A stretch of 64,000 bases of DNA from Triatoma infestans. Taxonomy: Eukaryota; Arthropoda; Insecta; Hemiptera; Reduviidae. Location of the stretch: assembly GCA_011037195.1 (NCBI GenBank), contig JAAEAF010000258.1, forward strand, positions 186,001 to 250,000. Direction: 5' to 3'. Both the position numbers and the translations under genes were made by a program. Below are positions 23,471 through 36,284 of the stretch, piece after piece. Under the pieces are notes generated by a model. That model saw only the letters and a list, made by a program, of their open reading frames with translations. It was not told the origin of the DNA and ran no database searches. Position 1 is the stretch's first letter, and every line of letters starts with the position of its first letter.

Positions 23471-23812
23471 TGTAATAGGATCCGAAGAGAGGGATCTAAA
23501 GCAGAGAGAGAGACACAAAACTGAAAGTTTCACTCGCTACTTAAGCCAGACTAGAGTGGGAGACTCTGTTTAAATACAGCTGCGCTATCCCTACAGAGGG
23601 ACAGTCTATAGAACAGTTTATACAGCAGTCACAACGCGTCAGCAACCAACTACTACCCTTCTGTTTACTCACTCTAAATCTCTCGCTATTAATTTTTTAT
23701 ATTCGTGCGAAGTCCTGGCAGTTTGTGTTACATTCTCATTATACAGTGCTCAGCATTATTTTCAGTTTATTTATCTTTCAAACCCAATTCTCCCCATCTC
23801 ATACTCATTACA
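23471..23812 (+). mobile_element. Solo LTR-A, 342 bp, with 4-bp target duplication
   Basis: Begins TGTAATAGGATCCGAAGAGA and ends CTCATTACA (TG...CA). GTTA flanks both sides (23467-23470 and 23813-23816). It has a TATA-like TTTAAATACAG after AGAGTGGGAGACTCTG, then ACAACGCGTCAGCAACC and GTCCTGGCAGTTTGTGT blocks. No internal region adjoins it, so it is a solo LTR. Confidence 0.88.
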
Positions 23813-23930
23813 GTTAATTTTAGTCCAGAAGAGAGTGTCAAAACAAACTTTAAACCAATTCCATACTATAATTACTAATGATTAACGCCATAAAATTCTG
23901 CACAACTAACCTAAAATCCAGTTTTCATTA

Positions 23931-24170
23931 GGGAGGGATTAGCTAAGTGGTTAGCGCGTTGGACTCCCACGCGGAGGTCCCGAGTATGAGTCCAGTGCTA
24001 CCCTTAGATTTTTTTTTCCTAGGAGACTCTACAGCTCACTGTTCGGTTATGGTCAGTGCTGTCTGTAGCGAGAGAACACTGTCCGGAGGCCGGCAGTGCA
24101 CTGAGAAGGTTCCGGGCGCTAATGACCATAGATGTTGAAGCGCCTTAAATGAAAAAAAAAAACAAAAAAT
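23931..24170 (+). mobile_element. tRNA-derived SINE-1, copy 5 (near full length)
   Basis: Best plus-strand example: GGGAGGGATTAGCTAAGTGG (A-box region), GTATGAGTCCAGTGCTACC (B-box region, mutated), TTTTTTTTTCCTAGGAG, CAGTGCTGTCTGTAGCGAGA, CCGGCAGTGCACTGAGAAGG, TAGATGTTGAAGCGCC, TTAAAT and poly(A). The ORF across it has no meaning. Confidence 0.88.
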
Positions 24171-24174
24171 GTTT

Positions 24175-24310
24175 GTTTCTCTTACTCCTAGTAAGAGGAA
24201 GTATTGCAATCGTGTGAAATTTTCGATACCGAGTTTTCACCAGAAAAATCCGTTTTGAGATCGCCTGAGTCCAAAAAAGTGGTTTTTAGCAAATGGTGTG
24301 GGTGTGTGTG
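24175..24310 (+). mobile_element. HINE-like repeat, 5' fragment
   Basis: The first about 130 bp of the family: TTTCTCTTACTCC, AGTAAGAGGAAGTATTG, GAGTTTTCACC, GAGTCC...GTGGTTTTTAGCAAATGG, then a short GTGTGGGTGTGTG run. It abuts the poly(A) tail of SINE copy 5 and then ends. Confidence 0.8.
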
Positions 24311-26594
24311 GGACTACAATATGTTCCACATTTTTTATTTTTTATAGAAAATCCTTGGAGGGGTTTACCTGAATTTGTTGCCAAATCTACCAATCAATTT
24401 CTGCCGTCTCACAGAGCGTCAGATGTGCAGTGCATAGTTATTATTGGCGCTGTTCTGTGGCAGTGATAAGTATGTTCTGTGGCAGTGACAATGTTCTTGT
24501 CTATTGTTTTACATGGTGTGTTAAGAACTATATCAATTCCATCTCTTGGTTGGTTCTTCAATTAATCTGCGTTTGCTTAAACACAGCCAATCTTTTCAAA
24601 CCAAGGCCGCCAAAATTTGGATATTTTGTGAATTTTCAATAGGCATTTTATGAAAATGAGGATAAATACTAAAAATTCTACAGATTAAAAACAAAAGAAT
24701 GAATACGTCCACAAATGTTAAGATTGTTAAAAAAAAAAATAAAGAGTAGGGGAAGTTGTAAGAGTATTCATTTTATGTTGTTTATTCCTGGTAGGAGCCC
24801 TTTAATGTTTACCCTTCCACTCGCCAAGAAGCGCCAGCAGCGCACTTCATTCCTTAAAGTATTTCAGGACGGAATCCTTTACATATTCACGCCACAGATG
24901 CCTCTTCATTGCCTACTACTGTGCCTAGTCTTACCCCTTCTCCTACTTCTTCTTCTTCTTGTTCGAAGAGCTAAGACTCTGTGGTAGTAAAGAAAAGGAA
25001 AAAAAAATTCTTCGTGCTCTTAAAGCGGAAGAGAGCGTTGCTTTCACTCCCCACTACTTATGAATAATAAATAAGAGGCATATTGCTGGATGTCATAGTG
25101 TTGTGTTAGTGGATAGAAAGACGCTATAAACAGCGGGGTGGAAAGAGATGTCTGCATCAGACAGTGAAAAAGTAAAAAAAAAATAGAAAAAAAAAAGAAA
25201 ATAAAGCGGAAGATAAACGAAAAAGAGAAAGACCAACTGCAATATAGAACATTAACCCGTTATAGAAAGAGTAACGGTGTGTAAGAGAAAAGTAGCGGGT
25301 AACCCGAGGAAGGTTGAAGAAAAAGAAAAAAATAAAGTAAAACTGAATAAAACGAAATCTCTCCTATAATAAGTTTCCACATAGGCAGTGTATTTTAGAA
25401 ATAGAATGTTATAAGACGGTTTACTAGATTTTTGTCAGGCGAATTATTGTAACCAAACATGCCAGCGCTATTAACCTCTTCTTGGACAATATCTCTAAGA
25501 AAGATGAAACGAAACGAGCCAGAGAAAATTGAGAAGATAGGAAGCATGATACCACATAGTTGGCGGGTCTTTCAGCGTTGAAAATGGTTTCTAATAGACG
25601 TCGTGAAGAGGTTTGGGCGAGCGTTCTAAAAGAGAAAGTATTTCTTAGAATTATTTACTGCACGTTATGAGGAAAAACCTAACCGTATCCTAAACCACCC
25701 GCTTTTACCACACTCCCCTCCATCGTACACTATATCTCTATAGTATCCCTAAAGTGTCGTGTGCATTCTTCATGACTCTGGTGCTATACAAAACACACGC
25801 CTACACATATACGAACATACACACACAAAAAAAAAGACTCTCTAGGGAGGCTTCTCTTAGAACTGTGTGTGTGTGTGTGTGTGTGTATGGAAGGGAATGA
25901 GAAGAGAAACGCTTCGAACTACACCATCCCCTCACTTCATTTCACGTAGCATGAGAACTACATAGTACAGAGGGAGGTAGTGTATAAATGCGGCCCCGTT
26001 AGTTGAGTTCGTGAAACAAATTGTACCACTTATGGGGGACCTACAATGAGAGAAAAAAAAATATATATATATATATATACAAAAAGTGTGAGGAGGAAGT
26101 ACCAAGTTTCTACTACGATTTTCTACATTTGTTTTGTTCACATTTAGGAGAATGCTCACGAAATAGTTGGCAGTTGGGCTTGATGGACGGGGGGGGGCAA
26201 GAAACAAATGAGTGTATTTATTTATACAACGTTTCACTGTTTGCAACTTCGACTTTCTAGTATAGTTTAGCTACTGGAAATATTAATGCAGTACTTTCTT
26301 CAGGAAATGCAGTTCATTTGATTTATGTTTACATGTCGTGTTTTCACAATGAAATAATCAAATTTGTTTAGATCTCCTTGAAACAATGCGATATTCCAAT
26401 AAAATTTTGGAAAACAATGAAAATGGGAACAGTATTTTTAAATTTCAACAACTAAACAGATTTTTTTTTAACGAGTACCTCATCAAATATTTTAAAGAGT
26501 TTTCAGGTCAAATATTTTAATTTTTTAATAGAGACTTTTCTAGAAACCTTGTCCAGTACTCCATAACTCTACCATATCTTCATTGATTACTGAA
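24311..26594. other. Unrecognised unique sequence
   Basis: Contains a purine-rich segment at about 24980-25340, a (GT)n run at about 25864-25886 and an (AT)n run at about 26059-26079. ORFs here are low-complexity. No gene motif recognised; this is the largest stretch in the window that might hide untranslated host sequence. Confidence 0.4.
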
Positions 26595-27035
26595 TTCTAA
26601 GCAAGTCTCTTCCTCCATTCATCCGGTTCCCAATCCAAAATTTGTTGGTGCAATCTTTCTGAAGCCATATGTTTAACATCGCTAAACCACTGGAGTTCAC
26701 TTCTCACATAAAACTTCTAATACCAATTTCGGAACTTTCATAATTTCACGTTTCTTGTAATTTGTTACCCTTTTATCTCGAAGAACTTTCTCGCAGATTT
26801 CGATAGGTATCAGTTTTTTGATGTCTTGGCAATCCAACTGACTATGTTTAGCAATCCTCAGGAGCATTATAATTTAAACCATGTTTCATAGATTCATTTT
26901 TTGATACTGTTCAAAATGTTGTTGCTCCAAAATAGTGGATTTTCGATGGATATAACTTACTAAATTTTAGCAACTATTCTCAACATATTTTTCTTGGAAG
27001 TTCTAATAACCAATCCAAGGTATTTAAAATGATCC
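26595..27035 (-). pseudogene. RTE-like LINE C-terminal remnant
   Basis: On the minus strand a FKYLGLVI motif (about 27010-27035) precedes degraded text and then LQWFSDVKHMASERLHQQIL, DWEPDEWRKR. This is the order of the C-terminus of RTE-like reverse transcriptases (KYLG...LRWFGHVxRM...W.P). Several stops and shifts make it dead. The same order is seen at 49150-50130. Confidence 0.65.
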
Positions 27036-27548
27036 ACATTTGTTTATGTATTTATTTTTAATTATTAAGGATGTCCATATTCACTTTTCCTTGAAAATTA
27101 CCTTGAGTTTCCTCTTTTCATATTCTTCTACCAATTGGTAGCATATAAAGTTGGAGTCATATGTATCCCGAGCGTAGGACCTGGTCATCTGGAAGGAACA
27201 AACTATGAAGAACGTATTCATCCTTTATTATTAATCTCATCTTAATACATTTCTTAGACCAGAGGCGAAGGCATATGGTAATGTAAGTATAAATGAGTAT
27301 ATTTTGAAAAGGGGAGATAAGCTGCAACCTTATAGAAATTCTTTTGAAGTAGCGAATACCCTTGATAATTTACCCTTTCACCCTCCACCACTTCCACTTG
27401 GTACATGCTTTCCCTATACATCTCCTTACTTAGATTAGAGAGTGATCAATAAAGGCGATCTTTAAAGCTTATTTAAAGCCATAATTAGAGCAAGGAATAC
27501 TCTCATACGCTTTTTTCAATGTGGCTCTAAGCCTTAAATGTGAGACCA

Positions 27549-27793
27549 TTTTTAATATTTTTGTTTTTACTTTAAGGCGCGTCAGCTTCTATGTTCATTG
27601 GCCTCGGAGCCTTCTCAGTGCGCTGCTGGCCTCCGGATAGTATTCTCTCGTTACAGACAACAGTGTTCATAACCGGACAGTGAGCTGTAGAGGCTCTTAG
27701 GAAGAAAAAATCTAAGGGCAGCAAAGCTGGACTCCAACCCAGGACCTCCGCGTGGGAGTCCAGTTCACTAACTACATAGCTATTCCTTCTCCT
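27549..27793 (-). mobile_element. tRNA-derived SINE-1, copy 6
   Basis: The minus strand carries the family blocks from a tRNA-like head at about 27790 through CCCAGGTTGGAGTCCAGC-like B box, TTTTTTCTTCCTAAGAG, GAGAGAATACTATCCGGAGG, GCAGCGCACTGAGAAGGC and CGCGCCTTAAAGT. The 3' tail is interrupted and no longer pure A. Confidence 0.84.
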
Positions 27794-27967
27794 GAGTACT
27801 TTTAATATCTATAATAACTATTTTTTGATTGGAAAAATAGTACTTTCCGTAAGGCTTGAAATCTTGGTGTCAAACGGTCGTACACGAACATTAAATTTGA
27901 GTCTCCTGCAATTTTTTCATTTATGAGATATTTTGTTTGAACACACATACAGACAATTCGCTAAGTA

Positions 27968-28999
27968 TATTTCTACTTTCTCTTACTACTAGTAAGTGGA
28001 AGTATTGTAGTCGTGCCAAATTTCCTATATCGAGTTTTCACCGGAAATATCCGTTTTGAGGTCCCCTAAATTCAAAAATAGTGGTTTTTAGAAAATGGTC
28101 TGGTATTTAAATATGTACAGGGATCCAACCACAACAATCGCAGAAAGATCAAACTTGATATTCCGTTTAGGTATCACCATGGGATTTGACAATAGGTCAT
28201 CTGTCAAAATTCCTCAACCGGATGTACTACTTTACTGAATAGTCTAATCAATTTTTTTTTACGATTTTCTCAAAAATAGCATGGATGGTTTTCTTCAAAC
28301 TTGATACATCTACAATATATACAAAAATCTACAACTTTTATTTAACATATTTGAATGGGAAAATTCATTTAAGGGTACTTTTAGGGGAGGGATGTTGTGT
28401 TCCCTGAAGTGCTATTTCACTTTACTATACAATTCTGCCATCTAAATTATATTAATTAGAATTACATGTGTCTGAATTCTGAGGTGGAAAAAAAATCTGA
28501 TGACTAGAAGCGCGTTTTTACTGAAATGTGTTTTTCAGTTTTATGGTATTTTTTTCGAAAACGGTTACAACGATTTTCTTTAAACTAGGAATGTGAACTA
28601 CACATACAAAGTTCAAATCTATAACTTTTATTTCAACAACTTCTCCTGGAAAAGTCATTTAAGGGGGGCTTTTGAAGGAGGGGTAGGGGTTATGTGTTTC
28701 TCTAAAGTGCTATCATAGCTGATTATACAATTCTACCATCCAAACAAAATTAATTAGAAATAAATAGATGGCCAAAATTCCGAGTTTAAAGATAATTAGT
28801 AAACTGGAAGTGCGCTTTTAATAATCTTTTCAGTTTTCGATGAACTCCGATGAATTTCATAAAATTTGGTCCACTAACTATAAAATTTGTCAAAATGATA
28901 TTCAAATCGTCACGTCTTAAAATTACAATGAGATGTTTGTCAATTACAATTTTGAAAACTGGAGTAAGAGAAAGTTATGTGAGTGTATCACATCAGATG
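27968..28999 (+). mobile_element. HINE-like non-coding repeat, full copy (family reference)
   Basis: A 1.03-kb element. The start ACTTTCTCTTACTAC(T) and the end GGAGTAAGAGAAAGT are 15-bp inverse repeats in consensus, lying just inside the ends. After the 3' one comes a short hairpin (consensus GTGTGA, loop, TCACAC) and AGAT/T-rich flank. Between them is a unique head (AGTATTGTAGTCG, TTTTCACCGGAAATATCCG) and about three tandem units of about 290 bp starting near 28215, 28498 and 28798. No coding region. Subterminal inverse repeats, a 3' hairpin, internal tandem units and a microsatellite are the layout described for Helentron-related HINE/DINE-1 elements; that assignment is inference. Confidence 0.72.
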
Positions 29000-30704
29000 T
29001 TCTTTCGTAATCAATGGACCACATAAAAATATATAAATGACCTAAATTTCTTCTCAATTTTCATGTTATGTAATTTTGAAGAACATTTCGTTACAGTTTT
29101 AAAGTAATGCTTCAAAATTTATAATATGTTGTATATTTACAACTCCACGGAATTTCTAATTTGCAACAATCCATTGAAATCAATTCGAATAAACAGACTT
29201 CAGTTTTGGGCTGACCTTTGAATAAAAGGAAAGCTTTCCAATCTTTGTACACTACGAACTCTCTTCTCATCTTCCTTTTATGTCATAAACGAAACAAAAC
29301 ATGAAGACAAAAACATTGTGTGTGTGTGTGTGTGTGTGTGCTACAAATGCTCTTCAAAAAATGCAAAAAAAATTAATGGCCATAAAAATATTCTCATCAA
29401 TAATTTACAAACAATACTCTGATTCCAGAATGAAAATTAAAACCATACAAGACATACTAAATCCCACTGTCGATAGTGTTGCTATTTGACTGGCACATAA
29501 CCCAGGGATGGCATTAAGAATTAGCACAAGATTGCCGGAACAATTCACTCAATTACAATCTTTCACATCATCAGAATTGATAACGATTTATCACTCCAAC
29601 AGAATCATCATTAGATAGGATACCTGCTAACATTCATGGCCACAGTATAAACAGAATGAAATTTATATGGCAACTATACAATTTAAAAAAAAAAAAATGC
29701 ATATTTAAATTATTAAGAAAATTAAAAAAGCAAAAAACCAAAGGTATACTTTTGAATAATATAAATGACAGAACGAAATGAATTTGTCCAATGTCTAATT
29801 TGCCATAATAGCCGTCGCTACCCTTGGGTAAGCATCCCATCTACCTCACTTCTCGCCTTATCCCCATCTAAGTATACTCTCCCTCCGGAATTTCCACTTA
29901 GCTTTTTCCCTCATCCCTATAACTAAAACTTTGCTATCCTATCTCTCCCATTCCATGTACAACTTTCCTGCAAGAGAGAAACTCTTATTAAACTAATTAA
30001 TATAACTTTTTTTTTGCGGTTCACATTTTCAAATTGGATTGTCTACATGTCTCTCTTCACTTCCCCATTCTTGTTCATGCTTTATCCCCCTACTGCCGCC
30101 CCTTCCTCCGCACTATTATTCTACACAACCAAAACACCTCCTATGGTACGCCTTCACTCTACGACCAAGGACCAATCTTACACTCAACTCCACCATTACT
30201 TTCTCTCCAGCAATATCAACTTTAGACTACAAGTTTTGTATAATCCCTTTTATAACTTACCTCCTCCTTTCTTCTTGCAACTTACTTGTAATTCAATTTT
30301 TTTTTCGGGCCTAAATTCTTTTTCTCCCTCTCTCTCCATTATCCTTTCCATTATTTGACCAGGAAGAAAAAGACCATGGATGGTTAGAGCGTCTTCTTTA
30401 ATATTTTACCCGAACAAAACATAGTCGTCTTATACCCTAGCTCACGAGAGGAGAAGTAAACGGTTCTATTCTCTATGGCACATTGCTTCCAATTTTTTTT
30501 ATCGCCCTAAGCAGTAAACTTAAACAATGCACTTTAAGTAGGGTTTGCCATTTTACACTTTTCTTTAGAAATAAAAAAAAGTTTCTACATTAATAAGTAA
30601 AAGTAAAAAGACAAAGAAATAAATTTAAAAAATGTAGTTTTTTTTATTCTTTTGAAGACAATCTTTTGCATTGGCAAATCCAACCGCAAAGAAAGACTGT
30701 ATAT
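29000..30704. other. AT-rich DNA, nothing firmly recognised
   Basis: A (GT)n run at about 29317-29340 precedes a plus-strand frame (29301-29489) with no recognisable motif. Overlapping ORFs at 30014-30358 are pyrimidine-rich frames without support. Confidence 0.4.
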
Positions 30705-30835
30705 CCGGGATACCCTAGCTTCATGTAGCGGTCATCAACTGGTTTCCGGTGTACACCCATCATCAGGATATCTTGATAAAACAGTGTGATAACATAGACA
30801 CTTGCTCAAAGCAAAATCGGTTTATATACACCAGT
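30705..30835. repeat. Interspersed fragment, copy 2
   Basis: Diverged relative of 10190-10262 and 52465-52600: GTCATCAACTGGTTTCCGG, GTACACCCATCATCAGGAT, AGTGTGATAACA and CAAAATCGGTTTA occur in similar order in the 52.5-kb copy. Confidence 0.45.
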
Positions 30836-33800
30836 GTATTATCGCAGTTTTGTCCCAACATAGTGATGATGGACGAATGCCCAAAACCCAACTCTTATTC
30901 TCCAATGATAGCAGGCTATATCCTATGTAAACAGTTATTACAAACGTGCCGTGAGGGAGTCAGTAGAAATTGAGAAAATGGAAAGTTGTTTAAAAATAGA
31001 AACAATTCATGGACTCCTTCTGAGCTGAATATGGCTTGCTCTGCTCAAAAAAAAAAGAGAGAAAAAGGAAAGGAAAGAAATGATTAACGGTTATCCGGAG
31101 CAAAATAAGGCTACAACTTAGACAGAAGGTCAGAGGGAAAGGGTGATTTTAGACATCGTCAACCACCAGCGAATCATGAATTCCCATTAGAAACCCCTCT
31201 ATAGTAAGTTAATCAGTCAGTCCATGGTTTTCCATGTCATAAGTAATGCATATCACTAGAATTTAATCCATTGTTTTAAACATATGGCAATGTGATTGTA
31301 TTCTGAATTAATATATTTACATAATTATAAATTTGAGATAATAATATTATTATTAATTTGATTTAAAAGCCTTTAACGAACAGTTTTTATATTTAAATAT
31401 ATTTTAATAATTAATTTTAACATATCTTCTGATTTTTATTTCAATTACTAACACCTGATATAAACAGTATCAAGACAATGGGATGATTTAATAATTGAAA
31501 TCAACTATATAGCTTGACGAAAGAAATTAAGCCTTTTACTTAAGTTTCAATCACTTGCCATTCTTTATACATATTAATTAATATAATCTTAACTACTGGA
31601 ATGCAGTACTGTTAAATATTACAATATTCTGTAATTACTTTATGTAGTTAAATTGAATAAAAGAAAAATAGATATTAATATGTTGGCTAATTGAAATCTA
31701 ATATTAATCAACACTTTAAAGTTTAATTTAATTCAATCATTAATATCTAAATTTGTCAAACACTATTGACACAATTTTATCTCCGGTGGTAATATGTAAA
31801 ATTATCTCAGCCTTCAATTAGTTTAAAGTTTTAAACCTAGCATAAACGATAACAGATTAACCATTATTATTATCAATTAAAAAATTTTAGAATGAATTAG
31901 TGCTACGTTTTCTTTGAAAAGAAACGTTCACTTAGGGATTTTTATGTTTTTTTGCCATAGCATTACATCACGAGCAAGTATAACTGACCACTACAAATAT
32001 CATGAGAAAAGTGAGGGCAGAATTAATCCGCTAGTGTTAACTCCCCCAAAAAAGCATTACCTTCAATTTTTGGTCATTAGTACTGCCTTCAATAAGAAGG
32101 TCACGTAGCCACTTGGATGAATAAAGAGTTGAAATAAAAGGAAACGGAGTCACGCAACTTAATATAAAAGAATCTTAAAGCTTCGAACACCAAAGGTACA
32201 AGGAGCGTATGCTGCACGGTAAACAGTGAAACGTGAATGCGATTCGATAAAATGTTTTTTATATAGAAAACTTAAAGATCAATTTAATCAAAAGAAGTAA
32301 GTATACGGTAAAAAAAAAAAAAAATTATGTGCCATTATTTTCAATAAAACAAAGATTAAAATACAAAAGTAAAAGCAGGAAATGTAATGACCAAAAAAAA
32401 AACAAAAAACAAAATACACAAATGGAGATTTATATAATTATTTAAAAAAAAAAACTTGTAGTTACAATAAACAAAGTGCAATGGAAAATGATCAAGGATT
32501 AATTTATTTGGAGAAATGAGAAAGTCCTTTTTCTAGTTCTCATAAAGAAGATATAAACTACCTGTTTTTCACTTCAACCCCTGCTTAAAAATTTTGTAAA
32601 AAATTAATTAAATCAAATATCTATAATTATCTAAATATTGTAATTAATCAAATAAAGAATATTAATTAATATCAGTACATTATTAATGACACAAATTATA
32701 AACGACGACCTACCATAGTTTATATAATGAATTAGTTTTTTTTTTTTACTTAGGACAGACTAATTATACTAATAATGATAATAATTTTAATTTTATGCAA
32801 ATAATTATCAAAAACTTTAGGGGACAACAGTCATGTATATTGAATTACAGAGTTAGAGCTTAATGAACTATGTATTAGCTTTACCGCATTGTGTAATTTA
32901 AATGAAATTGAAGAAACACTATACCAGTGCTTTTCAAAATGTGGGTTGCGGTCCCTAGAAGGGACGCCTCCTCTCGAGGCGTGTTCAGAGGAGTGGCATA
33001 AAATTTCTACTGTATTTTTTTTTTTTTTTGTAATTAATATATGTTGCTTTATATCTACATACGTATAACGTGTTAAGAGGAGATTAACGTTTCATAACTG
33101 AACTATTTTGGTGTATGATAGTGAAAAAGAAAATTGGAAAGAACTTTAATTTTTTTAATTCAGAAAATATAAGCCAATAATGTAAGTGTATTTTACAAGG
33201 TGCAGCCTATTTCCTTCATATTCGTATTCAAATTCTCATCGACGGATTCAAAATCCATACAGTGTAGAAAAATATAAAAGTTAAACAATCTTTTATTAAA
33301 TGTACAAGAAGAAAATTTCCCAGGAACTTTCATGCGATTCAACACTAAAAATAGAACATTCTAATAAGAGCTTAAACTCCTTCTAGATTGGTGTCAAATC
33401 TGAATATCCATTATTGTCAGTCAGAACATCCCGTGATAACACTTCTCCCCTTCTCTACCATGTTCTCTGCTAATAGGCATATTTCAACGGGTAACTTCTA
33501 TTTAAAATAAAGTTTCGAGCAAGTCCTAAAGACTCCAAAAATCGATCAACCGTCACCAAAAACAAGCCCAATTTGATCTTTTGTATCAGAATATTCAGGC
33601 GTATCAAGTTTTCATCACAAATATAAATTTAGTTACATATTTTTTTGGTCTTCACACATTTATTTTTGATGTGTATGTAGTGGAAGGACGAAATCGAAAA
33701 ATAATAGTTTTTAAAAATAATTTAGAATATTTTATAATTATCTCAAATTAAGAAAAAGATTGACATTTCATTGCAAAAGGGCTAGCCAGGTATACAAGTC

Positions 33801-34160
33801 CAGTTACTGGTACGGTACAAGAACAATTATGGCATTGTACTACCCCTTCTTCTCACAGGGTAGGAATTGATGAAACAAAGAGAAGAGATATTTTAAGGAC
33901 AGACTTGTGCTAGAAATCAAGGGGGAAACATATACCAAAATTACGTTATAAGAAATTATAATAAGCTATTGTAATATTCAAAGTAACTTTTCTCTTAGAA
34001 AATATATTTATTTTATAATCAGTGGTGCTTTCTTGATTATATTCTTATATTCTGTCTCAAACAAACACACAAACCCTTTTCGCTAAAACGCTCACGCCAC
34101 AAGCTACCTATACTCACATCAAACATCACCAATCACATTACATGTATAACATTTATTTAT
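30836..34160. other. AT-rich DNA, one possible hAT end
   Basis: CAGTGCTTTTCAAAATGTGG with GGTTGCGGTCCC at about 32925-32957 looks like a hAT-type terminus, but no matching inverse end was found. Otherwise no gene or family recognised. Confidence 0.4.
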
Positions 34161-34496
34161 TATAATGGGTTTAAGAAGAAGATAATTGTTGTTGAACGAT
34201 AAATAAACTGGAAATAATGCTGAACACTGTATGATGAGAATGTAACACAAACATTGCACGAATAAAGAAATTGGTAGTGAGAGATTTAGTGTTAGTGAAG
34301 AGAAGGGTATTAGATGGTTGCTGACACGTTGTAATTGCTGTATAAACTGTTCTAAAGACTGTCCCCTCTGTAGGGCTAACGCAGCTGTATTTAAACAGAG
34401 TCTCCCACTCTAGTCTGCCCTAATTAGCAAGTGAGACTCTTAATTTTTGTGTCTCTATCTCTACACTTTAGATCACTCTCTTCAGATTCTATTACA
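34161..34496 (-). mobile_element. Solo LTR-A, 336 bp, with 4-bp target duplication
   Basis: Minus-strand copy starting TGTAATAGAATCTGAAGAGA at 34496 and ending (CAT)TATA at 34161. TTAT is present on both sides (34157-34160 and 34497-34500). It holds the same TTTAAATACAGC, CAATTACAACGTGTCAGC and ACTGTATAATGAG-like blocks as the copies at 15291 and 23471. Solo LTR. Confidence 0.85.
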
Positions 34497-34500
34497 TTAT

Positions 34501-36247
34501 TTATTTATTTAGTTTTCTTTCATTCATATGGTTGGGTGAGTGTTTCGAAAAATTGTTTTTAGGTGAATAAAGATCGCGATTAATAAAAGTTTAGAGTATG
34601 TGCTGCTCTATATTGTATAGATGAAGTTCAGCTTTGAAAGTGTTCAGAATCAGATACTTCATAAAGCTAATGTTTAGCGAGAGTGAGATAATTAGTAATC
34701 TGAACGACAAAGCTGGAAAAATGTTTTAGCGTTACCAATTTTATAGTGGCAAAATTTTTAATTCATAAATTTAGCTGTTATCACTTACTTAAAATTTCAT
34801 ATAAATATGTGGGTAAATAAACTAAAACAAAAATAAATACGATAAATTAAAAAATATACAAATGTATATTTAAATATATAAACAAAATATGAATAAATAA
34901 ATAAATTTACGTCTATTCTCTGCAGACTATTTTTTATTTCTAAAGGAAGTTTTGCATTTATTTTTTCACTTGTTTCTTGTTCTTATTTTGATTATTTAAA
35001 ACACAATATATTTGTAAAATAAATGAAGCAAGTTGTTATTATTATTGCAATTAATTACAACACAAATTATTGTAAATTTTTATTGTACAATTTTTTCCTT
35101 TTGTTTCAAAACAAAATTGACTTTTCTATAAGGGGACTATAATGTGCTGCGGACGCCTACATACAGGTCTTATTGGAGTTCGTTCAATAATAATAATTAT
35201 TCCCGTTTGTGTGTTCAGCGAGCACTACTGAACTGTATTCACGAGGGATACCGGCTAATTTATTAATATGTACAGACAACCTGATAAGAGGGAAAACACT
35301 CTTTAATTTAACTAATTAAGTAAATATATGCATTAATTACTGATTAACATTGTAACTATATGCTGTATGCTAACAAATATACATACACACATTTGTGTGT
35401 ATTGTTTGTGTGTGTGTCCGTGTGTAAGTGCATACATGCAGTATGATGTATAAATAGTATGCCTTTAAATATAGTACGAGTACTATCATTCATGATTTTT
35501 GTACAAGCGCTTGCATGCTCGGTTATAATAATCAAATAATGGTAGGATGGCATTTACTCAACAACACATTATGAGTAAATCTGGAAAGCTAGCTAGCGGA
35601 AATCTGTATTTGGAAAGGAAATACGGTGAGTTCAGTAATTTTCAGCTGGCTGAAACCTTCTAAGAACAAAATGATCGTCTAGTATCTCTTTCTGTATCTT
35701 GTAAGCTGTTATATTAAAAGAAATGCCATTATATTAACAAAGAATGAGATTGCTGTGTCCCAAAGTTTGCTTTAATTTAGAAAGTAGGATTTACCAATCT
35801 CACAAAAACCCAATTACAAGTAGGATTCGCCAGAGTTTCCATAGAAGACTTTCGTGCGTTTAAAGATCAGCGTAATGTCAAAGATTATTCCAGCGCAAAA
35901 ATTTTTAGTAAAAGTGGTAATTGGATGTCCAGAACGATGAATTGGCTGCTTTGGAAACCGAACTGGATGGTTTCGTATTAGAGGCCTCCACAATTTCTTA
36001 GAAGACGCGGATAAAGGAATCTTTCAAATATTGTCTTTTACAAAGACTTAAGAATTTATAGAATTCTCAATAAACTAAATTAACTTTTGCAAATTCATAC
36101 ATGTTACCGTTACATAATCACTCCAAGCATATTTCTGACCGAATTCAAGTTAATTTTCTAACAGTTAACATAGTAAAAAAATAACAAAATATTTTAAAAT
36201 CTATTTTTTATTATTAAATAATTAATTTAAAACAGAATGTTTTTTTA

Positions 36248-36284
<37 letters not shown>

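Noticed and set aside
30014..30358. Three overlapping pyrimidine-rich ORFs
   Set aside because: All frames open because of composition; no motif or consistent frame.
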